64,000 bases of DNA from the NCBI GenBank assembly GCA_947471745.1, contig CANJKZ010001112.1, positions 534,001 through 598,000 of the forward strand, written 5' to 3'. Under the pieces are notes generated by a model, which saw only the letters and a list, made by a program, of their open reading frames with translations, was not told the DNA's origin and did no database searches. The stretch is from Closterium sp. Naga37s-1. Taxonomy: Eukaryota > Streptophyta > Zygnematophyceae > Desmidiales > Closteriaceae. Position numbers and translations under genes: made by a program. Positions 33,601 through 44,851 of the stretch are shown piece by piece (the first letter of the stretch is position 1; every line of letters begins with the position of its first letter).

Positions 33601-36600
33601 TTCCTCGCACCAGGTCCTCCTCCGGTAGACCCCCTCCCCCCTCAGGGTCCTGCTCTCTCAGGTGTGTCCCAGGTAGACCCTCTCGAGCCTGTCGAGGTAG
33701 CTTTCGACTCTGGTGCTGCTGGGGGTGGTGGTGCTAGGGGTGCTGCGTCTGGGGGTGCTGAGCCTGGGGGTGCGGAGCCTGGGGGTGCTGAGCCTGAGCG
33801 TGCGGAGCCTGGGGGTGCTGAGCCTGGGGGTGCTGAGCCTGAGCGTGCTGAGCCTGTTGGTACTTTGTCTGCTGGTCGTCGTACGAGTGCCTTGTCACGG
33901 CGGGAGCCTCTCTCTCCACCGCAGCTGCGCGAGTGGTTTGCTCGGCGCTGGAGCCTTTGGAGTGGCGCTACTGGAGCCAATGGTACTGCAGGCGCTGGAG
34001 CTGGAGACCTTGGAGCTGGAAGAGCTGGAGCTGGAGGTACCGGAGGTACTGGAGCTGCTGGTCCTGGCGGTGCTGGAGGTACTGGAGCTGCTGGTCTTGG
34101 CGGTGCTGGAGGTCCTACGGGTGTCCCGTCACGGCGGGAGCCTCTCTCTCCACCGCAGTTGCGCGAGTGGTTAGCTCGGCGCTGGAGCCTTCGAAGTGGC
34201 GCTGCTGGAGCCGGGGGGCCTGCCGCTGGAGGCCCCGGCATTGGAGGAACTGGAGCTGCTGATCTTGGAGGTGCTGGAAGTGCTGGAGCCGCTGGAGCTA
34301 CTGGAGCAGCAGGTGCTGCAGGCGTTGAAGCTGGAGGCGCTGTCGCTGGAGGTAGCGGAGGTGCTGGAGCTGCTGGTCCTCGAGGTGTTGCAGGTGCTGG
34401 AGCCGCTGGTCCCGGAGGTGCTCGTACTGGAGGTGCTGGAGCTGCTGGAGCTGGAGGTGCTGCAGGAGTTGGAACTGGAGGTGTTGGAGCTGGAGCTGCT
34501 GGAGGTACTGGAGTCGCTGGTCCCGGAGGTGCTCGTACTGGAGGTCCTGGAGCTGGTGGTGCTGCAGGCGTTGGAGCTGGAGACCCTGGAGCTGGAGACC
34601 CCGGAGCTGGAGGCGCTGGCCCTTGGGGTGCTAGTGCTGTCCATGCTGGTTCTGACGGCGCTGCGCGACCGCGACCATACTTCGTTCCACTGCTTCAGCA
34701 GGTTCTTGGTCTCCCGTCTTCTACTGGCCTTACTCCTCCCTTACTGTGTCCACCGCCTAACCAGTCGCAGCCGTACTTACAGCCAACCTCCCCCTTGCCT
34801 GTTCCTTCTCTTTACACTGAGCAGACCGGAGGGCTTACAGAGCGTCGTGAGTCTGCGTCTCGTCCTGCCTCGCCTGTTCGCGCTGTTCGCACTGGTCGTC
34901 GTGTTCCGCGTCAGCGTCCTCCTCCTGTCCCCGGCACGCACCAACTAGCACTTTGTCCTTTCTCTGTTCCACACCGTGTCCCTCTGCCGTCTCCTCCTGC
35001 GTCCTCTTTTCCTGACCTCCCTGACCCGCCGTCAGACCTTGCTCGTGCTGCCAGTCCTACTGTCACACGTCTTCTAGCCACTGTTGCCAGTGACCCTTCG
35101 TTTGAGTCCACTAATGCGTCTGCCCTAGTTGCTGAGCTTGTTGACTTTGCTGCCGCCTCTCGTCTCGACTACGCCGCTAGTCTTGTTGCTGAGTCTGAGT
35201 ATGTCTGTCCTCCGTTCCGTCGGGAGTCAGTGTGTTCTTGGCACGAACGTCCTTGAAGACAGGCAGGAGGACTTTGAGTGTTTTGCTGCTACTGTGCCTC
35301 ATCTCGTGTCCATGGTGATTGCTCCTGAGGGAGACCCGGATGCACCAGACATCCCAACCCCGCGCTCTTACGCAGAGGCGATTACGAGTCCCTACTCCTC
35401 TCAGTGGCAGACAGCCATGAACGCAGAGATGACATCCTGGAATTTCACAAGCACTTACGTCGACGCAGTTTCCCCTCCTGGGGCGAACATAGTCGATGGC
35501 ATGTGGATTTTCAGGGTGAAACGGCCACCGGGTTCTCCGCCTGTTTTCAAGGCTCGTTACGTTTCACGAGGCTTCAGTCAGCGACAGGGAGTTAACTTCT
35601 TCCAGACCTTCTCCCTTACCTCGAAGATGACTACTCTTCGGGTACTGGTCCACCTCGTCACTCAGGGTGACTACGAGCTTCACTCTCTTGACTTCAGCAC
35701 AGCTTTCTTACAGGGGAGCGTGCACGAGGAGATCTAGCTGCGCCGCCCACCTGGCTTCAGTGGGTCGTTTCCTGCAGGTACCCAATGGAGCCTCCGGCGG
35801 CCAGTCTACGGTCTCCGCCAGGCGCCTCGCGAGTGGCACGACACACTGAGGACGACTCTTGCGGCTCTTTGGGTTTTCTCCTTCGACTGCTGACCCATCG
35901 CTATTTCTACGCACCGACACTTCGCTGCTGCCGTTCTACATCCTCGTGTATGTCGACGACTTGGTCTTTGCCACTGCTGACACTGAGGAACTGGCCCTAG
36001 TAAAGTCGGAGCTGCAGAAGAGACACACTTGCGCAGACCTGGGTGAGCTGCGCAGCTATCTTGGCTTGCAGATCACCCGGGACAGAGCACGGCGCACTAT
36101 TACCTTGACTCAGTCATAGCAGGTCCTTCAGCGTTTCGGCTTCACTTGGTCCTTGCCACAGTCCACTCCTCTGCCTACCGGTTACTCACTCTCAGCTCCA
36201 CCTTCGGACGAGTCTGTAGAGCCGAGTGGCCTGTATCTAGAGCTTGTAGGCTGCCTCATGTACCTGATGACTTGCACTCGACCTGACCTTGCCTACCCTT
36301 TTAGCATCCTGGCACGCTACGTTGCGCCCGGGAGACACCGACCAGAGCACTGGAAGGCCGCTAAGAGAGTGTTACGCTACTTGTGCAGTACGTCGGGCAT
36401 GAGGCTTGTGCTTGGAGGACATGGTCAAGTTGTCCTCACTGGACACGCTGACGCTTTTTGGGTTGACGACTTGGCTATGCAGCGGTCGTCACAGGTTACA
36501 CTTTCAGCCTTGGTTCCGGCTCCGTTTCGTGGCGGTCTTCCCGCTCGTCTTCTGTTCTCAGTTCCAGTCGTGAGGCTGAGATCTACGCAAGGGCCATGGC

Positions 36601-39600
36601 TGCACAGGAGTTACGCTGGCTCACCTACCTGGGAGAGCCGCCTCGTTCTCCTCCAGTTTTGTACGTCGACAACAAGGCCATGATTGCCTTGTGTCAGGAG
36701 CACCGACTGGAGTATAGGACGAAGCACATCTCTCTGCGTTACTTCTTTGCTCGAGAGTTGCAGCAGCGTGATCAGCTTCGTCTTGTTTACGTGGCTTGCT
36801 GGGCCAACACTGCTGATAATTTCACCAAGGCACTTTAACCTTGTGATCATCAGCGTTTCTGTAGTTTTAGGCGTCTACTTGGCCTCACTTGTTCACTTCT
36901 TGACTTTGTTTGTACTGTGATCTATATAATTATACTTGCATGCTTACACTTGCTAGGTTTTGATCACTGTACTCTTTGTTCTCCATTATATAACTCTGCA
37001 TATGAACTGGCCTTGTAGCCATTTGCTTGTGCTCAGAGTGTATGGTGATTTCGTGATCCATTCTGAGGTTGTTTTGCTTTTCTTGATTGGTCTTGTGATC
37101 CCTTGTTCTCCTCCATTTTGCCTATGGGGGTGTGTCAAACTTATGTGTCCCATATGGGGTACAACCAAATTTAGGGTTAGCACTTGTACCCATCCTGCTG
37201 CTAGTTCATCCATTCTCGCTTAGTATTCTGACAAGGAAGAGAGGGAGTGGGTTGTTGATACGGTCTCCGAAATAGGTCCCCTGAGTTGCTGCGACCACAG
37301 GAGACGAAGATCTGGCGAAGCGGAGGAGAAGGGGGGAGGGGAGACGGAGAGGCGGGAGAGGGGAAAGGGAGAGAATGAGGTAAGATAAAGTTTCAGTTGC
37401 AGGCGCACTATAACGTCCGAAATGGGTCCTGCGTTGCTGCTTCTCTCTCTTCATTGTCTACCCCCTTCCGCAAGGCAAACGCGACTACATGCATGCTGGC
37501 ACTACATACGTGCATGGGCATGCAGCATGCCAGCCTAGTTTTGAGTCGACTCAAAACATGCATGCTGGCACTACATACGTGCATGGGCATGCAGCACGCC
37601 AGCCTAGTTTTGAGTCGACTCAAAACATGCATGCTGGCACTACATACGTGCATGGGCATGCAGCACGCCAGCCTAGTTTTGAGTCGACTCAAAACACGCA
37701 TGCTGGCACTACATACGTGCATGGGCATGCAGCACGCCAGGCACCATGTCATCCGAACTGACTCTCCCATCTGCCCTCTCCCATCTGCCCTCTCCCATCT
37801 GCCCTCTACCCCTGCAACCCTGCAACACACACCTGCATGACCACCCCTGGCACCATGCGCATAAATCCGTTCAACCAGCCCATCTTGGAATCCGATCACC
37901 CAGCAGCACACCTAGTAAAACACACACACCTGCATGGGCACGCTAGGCACTGAGCGCATGAATCCATTCAGCCGGCCAATCTTGCTCTCAACGGCTGAAG
38001 CTTCACCGTGCCAGGCGTGCCCATGCAGGTGTGTGGCGTTGCTTGGTGAAGCTTCCTCCCTTACATAACCTCTACTTTGGCACCACACACCTGCATGGGC
38101 ACGCCTGGCACGGTGCGCATGAATCCATTCAGCCGCCCAATCTTGCTCTCAATGGCCTTGTGGCGCTGCTTGGTGAAGCGATCGATGTTCGACTCGTTGG
38201 TAAAGATGACCTGATGGGGGTGAGGGTGATGTGGCGGAGGGGTAGAAAGGGGTGCAGGGTTGACATGGGCCACTCTCGAATGTGCTGGTGAAGCGATCGA
38301 TGTTGGACTCGTTGGTAAAGATGACCTGGTGAGAGTTGACAAGGGTGGCCAGGGTTTCGGGTTCGCGGTTTAATGGTCCGGGGAAGCCATGCCAGTTGCG
38401 CGATCTGGCTTTCAATGGCCTTGTGGTGCTGCTTGGTGCAGCGATTGATGTTCGACTCGTTTGTGAAGATGACCTGGTGAGGGGGGAGTGGTGAAAGGGG
38501 GGGGTTAACACCAGGTATCAGGCTTCGGTCGCCCTTGTGGCGCTGCTTGGTGAAGCGATCGATGTTGGATTCATTTTTGAAGATGGCCTGACATGGGGGG
38601 GTGACACAAGGATCAAATTAGGTGGAGGGTTGACATTGGGTTTCAGTTCAAACTTGGGGCCATTCTTGAGGGTGCTGGGGAAGTGATTACCGCTGGACTC
38701 GTTGGTTAAGATGACCTGGTGAGAGTGATGTGGTGAGAGGGGAGAGGGGGGGGGGGGAGGGGGGGTGGTTTGACACCAAGTATCAGGCTTGGGGTTGCCC
38801 TAGAGTGTGCTGGGGAAGTGATTATCGCTCGACTCGTTGGTTAAGATGACCTGGCATGGAGGTGAGGGTGATGGGGCGGAGGGGAGAGAAGGGGGTGAAG
38901 GGTTGACAGAGGTCACTTTTGAGGGTGCTGGGGAAGTGATCAATGTTTGACTCACCTCACTAGTGATGATGACCTGGTGAGTTGACTTTTGATTCGACTC
39001 AAAAGGTTGACAGAGGTCACTCTTGAGGGTGCTGGGGTGGGGAAGTGATCAATGTTTGACTCACCTCACCTCACTAGTGATGATGACCTGGTGAGGGTGA
39101 TGTGGAAATTAGGCACTGCGTTTCAGAGTTGATGCAGGGTTTTGAGTGTGCATGTGAAGCTATCAATGCTGGAATTATTGGTGAAAAGGACCTAATGTTA
39201 ATGTGGAGGGTGGACATGAGTTTAAACGTATGACTTGACTACTATGCTTGATGAAGCTGGTTTCCGAAGTGCTTAAGCGATTGCTTTTAATGCGCCTAAA
39301 AAAAGGAGGAATGAATCAAACTATTAGACATGATCCAGCGAGCAGCAGTGGAGGAATGAATCGGGACTCACGATCTTGTAGCCTGCTTGGTGAAACTGCT
39401 GCAGAACGCTGGGAACGGTATCGAACATGAGCGACCAGGCGTTGGGTCCCATGCTGTGGGGATAGCAAGGAGAGGGAATTGACAAGTGCGCAACAGTTGA
39501 GAGAGATGTGGGATGGAGCTGCGAACACTGGGAGCTGTGTCAAGCACGAGAGAGCAGGATTGGGGCCCATGCTGTGGGAATGGGAGAGAGGAAGAGATAT

Positions 39601-42600
39601 GGATGGAGAGGGGATGTGAAAGAGGAATTGAGAAAGGTAGGAACAGTCTCAAACATGAAAGACCAGGCGTTTGGTCTCATGCTGTGAGGATAAAGGAGAG
39701 GAAGGGACAGGGGGATTCGAAATGGGTGGAGAGAGTGACGCGCGGTGGTGCTGAGAAGACTGGGGATTGTTAAGAGAGCACATGAGGGACCAGGAGTGTG
39801 TGCCCATGCCTTGTGAAGAGAGGAGGGACTTCTGAGTCGATTCTACAGTTATCTCAGGTGGAAAGCAGGATGTGCGGTGGTGTTGAGAAGACTGGGTTTG
39901 TCAAGAGAACACATGAGAGGCAACAGACACTCATTACCATCTACAGCTCAAACAGTCCCTCAACACACTTGAGAATTCTTAAAAACACCCTGCATGCACA
40001 CTGTCATGTTGAATACCAAGTTCACTTTCACAGCAACCCCCTTGCGTCGAGTCACATGCGAACACTGGTGCCCCTCCCTTGCCACCTCCAAACTCACATG
40101 CGCAAACGGAGTTGACGAAGCAGCCATGATCCGACGGGATCAAAGGCACGTGATAATTAATCTGTTTTGAGACATCTCAAATCAAAGGCAGAGAGACTCG
40201 ACCTCCCCCCTCCCCCTCCTCAACTGATTCTATAGTGAAGATTTGATCCATACTGGCTGTCTAAGGAACGTTCTAAGCTAGCGCGTAACCAGGCTCTTTC
40301 CGCCATCAATCCATGGAGTTTGTCTCGCTGTCCTATACAGCACGAGTTGATGGAAATAAGGCCTCCGCAGCCCACCTGTCCGCTTTTGACAGCAGCCATG
40401 ATCCGACGGGATCAAAGGTAGAGAGACTCGACCTCCCCCTCCCCCCCCCCCTCCTCAACTCACACGTGCACGGGACACACACACTCCTCCACCCCTAAAC
40501 CTACAGTCCCTGAACACACATGCGCAGTGTGTGCACACCCTGGGTATCAGATTCATGTCCCACAGGACAACAGCACCCCACTCCCCCTCTCTGATATTAA
40601 GACGCCTCACAACAACTGGATAGCTAGTTCACTCACACAGCACAGCACCCTCCTCCCTGCGCCGCGCCTAAACTCACATGCGCACATTGGTGTTGACCAA
40701 GCAGCCTTACTGGTGTCGCCTCACACATGCACACACACTTGCGCCCCTCCCTTGCACCCCCACCTCACATGCGCATCACTCCTCAACTTCCCCCCTCTCA
40801 ACTCACATGCGCACATTGGTGTTGACCAAGCAGCCATACTGGTGTTGCCTCACACATGCACACACACTTGCACCCTCAACTCAACTCACATCACTCACAT
40901 GCACACTCGTGTGCCCCTCCCTTGCACCCTCAGCTCAACTCACATCACTCACATGCACACTCGTGTGCCCCTCCCTTGCACCCTCAGCTCAACTCACATC
41001 ACTCACATGCGCACATTGGTGTTGACCAAGCAGCCGTCGAAATCAAAGGCCGCGATTCGACTGGATGGCTTCAGATCAGGGCTCTGAAGGGAAGGAGTGA
41101 CAGAAAGGGAGGAAAGAAAGGATAGGATGGGATGGGATGGGATGGGATGGGATGGGATAGGATGGGATGGGATGGGATGGGATGGGATGGGATGGGATGC
41201 ATGAGGGAGATTTGAGTGATGAGGGCAGGGATAGGAAAGGAGAATGGAGTGTGATTTAGGTGAAACTTCGAGGCTCAAAGGTTCTTCACCCAAAGAATAG
41301 GAGACTCCTCACACACGGCTGCAGAGAATAGGATGAATGAAACATAGCACACGGAGAATGGGTAGGCATCGCAGAAATACCACGTGAAAGATGACTGAGG
41401 AGCATGAGAGCATGTGCAAGTGCATTGCAGAAGGAAGGTTGGAAGGCATAGCAGAAATACCTGATGAAGGATGACTGAGGAGAATGCAAACCAGCCAGGA
41501 GGCAGAGGAACGTCCTGGGAGGAAGCATAGGATGGTGAGGGGGGGCAAAGAAGAAAGAGTAGCCAGCTGTAGCTGATCCCCTGTGTTTCACAGTGGGAAT
41601 GGTGGTGTGAGTGGGATTAGTGTGCATGAGAACAGTGGGTGGGGATCAGGAACAAACTACCCAGACGATAACATGTTTCAGACAGGATGAGACAAACAAG
41701 TGTTGATAAAATTTGAAACCTGTGTTGTAAGAGAAGGTACCTACAATCACTCCTTGACAATTCGTCTCAAAGGCTACTACAACCTTCCCCAAATGTAATA
41801 CCCACCTAGTTAAAACCACTTGCAAGCTTCACATGCTGCTGCGGTAGAGGGGTCCTCTGTGGTACGTGTGGGTCCCATGATTCCACATCTGTCACTTGGC
41901 AATTCCACAAGTTTCATTTGTGCAAGAGTACCCAACCCCATCCCCTCCTACTGACGCGATTTTTTAGGCGCCTTAAAAATCCCCATGATTCCGCATCTTT
42001 GTAATTCCACAAGCTCCAAAAGGGCGGGTCGGGTCGACCCGCCCGGGTCGGGTCGGGTATACCCGGACGGGTCGGGTCGACCCCTGACCCGTCAATGTGA
42101 TTTAGGGACGGGTATCAGCGACCCGCCGGGTCGGGTTGACCCGTCCCGTCCGGGTCGCGTACCCAGTCAAATGACAGGGATACCCGACCCGTTCTCTGAT
42201 TAGGGTACACTTTGGAGAGGGGGATCAGGTGGTTTTGATGTTTTTTGTTCCTCGACATCTTGATCTAGTCCCTAGACCAGATCAAGCTAGTAGCTCTGCA
42301 CCGCACCTACCAAGCCTCCTACAGTCTTCACTTCAATGTTAGCACTACTTTGCACTTTATATTCAGGTTAAGAATAGGCGCGCCCGACATTTCGCAGCGT
42401 CGCGCGACCAGGGACGCAGCAGCGCGATCGCAGCCACGCATTAGCGCGATCGCGGCTCTGCATTAGTGCAGCAACATTGCGCCACGCATTGGCGAGATCG
42501 CATCCCCGCAATAGCGCGCTCGCGGTCCCGCATTAGCGGACGTCCGCCACAGGCCCAGCATTAGCACGATAGCGGCCTTGCATACTCTGTAGCATATTTT

Positions 42601-44820
42601 GACCCGACCCGACCCGACCCGACCCCTCTGTAACCGGCCCGGGTACGGGTCACAAATACCCGTTCCAACGGGGCAGGTCGGGTCACCAAAACAGAGTCAA
42701 ACTCGACCCGCAGACCCGACCCGACCCGACCCGTTACTGTAACGGGTCGCCCTAGACGGGACGGGTCGGGCCGGGTCGGGCCAGATGCCCATGCCTACAT
42801 TAAGCTAACCTTGAACTCCTCATTACCTTGGTTTCAGTTCGACTTGAACCGGACTGAACCGAATTCTTTTTAACTAATAACCGGTTCGACTTGAACCAAG
42901 TCGAACCAGATCGGATTTGGTTCTTGCTCATGTCTAACTGTTATTAGGAGTGGGAAGCTTGGTTGGGTTCGAATATGGTCATTTTTTGTCGAGCGAAGAA
43001 TTGTGCACCGCAATCGCAATGCTTGACAATCCGAGCAATTTAATTTTGTCGACCCCACCCCCCAAAAAAACAACGAAAAAAAAAAAAAAACAAACAACAA
43101 AAAAACATGCATCGTCCAAACGAGCGATCAAGTCTAGCATCACAACTCCAGCATTTAAAGCTTGATATTAAGGGTCTCGAATGTCGAATCCAACTTAATT
43201 AGCCATGGTTGGCTCATTCGAAGTCAAATAGGCTCGTGGGGTCGACCAACTTACGAATCTCCCTTATTCCATAGTTCACGGTTCCTTTTTATATAGTCAC
43301 AACTCCTTTTCCATAATTTGGTCTCGAGTTTTTGTCATTATCGAACTCGCACAAGCACGACTTCTGCGTAGTAATGAGCACGAACCAAACCCAAACATGT
43401 TCGGGTCGAGCCATGTCGAGCTGCATCTACCAACAAACCGAACCGATTTAGATCAAGGGAATTTTTTATTTGGCCTTTTGAGGTTCGAGGTTCGGCCAAG
43501 CCTGGTCGAACCGTCGAACCCTAGAAAGTACGACCGAACTACAAAAGGTTCGTCACAAAGGTGAACAGGTTCTCTTCAAGTCGCCATTTCGTTATAATCA
43601 CATTGAAAGTGGCATTGTGCTTTCAAGACATTCTTTACCCGTTGAGCGGGATCTGGGGGTATGGGAGGTGTAGATAGATACGCACGTAAACTTCCCCAAA
43701 CGGAAGCTTATCCTTCACACCACACCTATGTGCAAATACGTGGGTGTGCGGTATGCTTGAGTGGTCCAGATAGGGTCGGATTTGGCATTTCGCTGCCAGA
43801 TCTTCGCGTATCAGGCATTCTTCAGCGGGGATTTGGCACTATCATGGTTTGAACAGGTGGCGGGCAGGATGCAATGCTAGACTTAGAATGTGAGAAAAAA
43901 AACTAAAGGTCTACCCTAATCTCGTTTTGTCAAGCAGGTTTCCTGTCTGGCGCAAGGGAAACCTGCTCGTCTCGTCGAACCCCACGATGTTCGACGCTGG
44001 CATATATTTTCGTGTTAAACAATTCGACCGACCTTTTCCCGTCCGTTGCGAACGTTTTACCTAGAAGTAAGTGTTTTGACAGCTGTCAAACCAGTTTGGT
44101 CGAACCGAACCCTAAACCCTGAACCAGACAGTAGTTCGGTTCGATGCTCATGCATGTTCACGAGAAACCAATCTTTAGGGTCCACAAGCTAAGGGGTAAG
44201 AATAAACAAGTCAAGCAATCCTCACTTGAAAGATCTACAAGAGTGTGCTAAATATAATAAAATATGAGATTGAGGGCTGAAACGATCGAGCACATGCAAC
44301 TTTGGAACTTCGCACTACCTCCTAATCCTCCATGCACAGCTGCATCAACGATCGATCATCGACATGCTAACACAGACAACCATAACTCAAGGGTATGCAT
44401 GCACACAAACATGCTCAAAGCTGAGCATCTAATGCTGCCATGTGACAAATAGCCGACCAAGCATTTTTTAACTGTTAAGCTGGTAGGCCCAACTTAGGGC
44501 ACCAGTATGCGAGCGGGCACACAAGGCAACCTCTTACTCCTACTCCTCTGACCCCACTAAGAACTCCACCCCCTCCATCCGCTTCTGTCAACCAATTTTA
44601 CTAGTACCTTCTTCGGCCACTCTCGATACATCGCTCCTCGTACGCTTGCGAGCTGCAATAAGCTGGACGACGTCGCGTTCTACTAACCAACTAGACGATA
44701 TCATGCCCGGCAACCCACATAGTGGGTTCAACATAATCAGGAGCTCGTGGAATTGTGATAGCATGGGTAGGACAATGAACAACAACAAGGAGGTTTGAGC
44801 GGGTCTACAAATTTTAACTG

Positions 44821-44851
<31 letters not shown>

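Larger units (their letters stand above)
30346..37233 (+). mobile_element. E5: copia element in a ZDP intron
   Basis: Plus-strand copia element inserted in the 133-bp exon-copy array. The 5' LTR (30346-30434) has lost about 16 bp of its start. The 3' LTR (37133-37233, 101 bp) is complete and differs from it at about two aligned positions. Right flank AGGAA is the expected target copy; on the left only AGG remains. Primer site TGGTATCAGAGC is at 30435. The coding region holds at least seven stops and frameshifts although the LTRs are nearly identical. Confidence 0.93.

Noticed and set aside
37489..37761. Plus-strand 90-residue frame with repeated PSFESTQNMHAGTTY
   Set aside because: Open because the 69-bp unit is a multiple of three. 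I see no promoter, splice context or homology, so I treat it as a repeat array and not a gene.
40527..41087. Plus-strand His/Thr/Ser-rich frame with ALNSHAH repeats
   Set aside because: It is antisense to the motif-I exon copies of ZDP (DFDGCLVNTNVRM on the minus strand).
42950..43165. Short Lys-rich frame at the A-rich tract
   Set aside because: Created by homopolymeric A. No start context or family.
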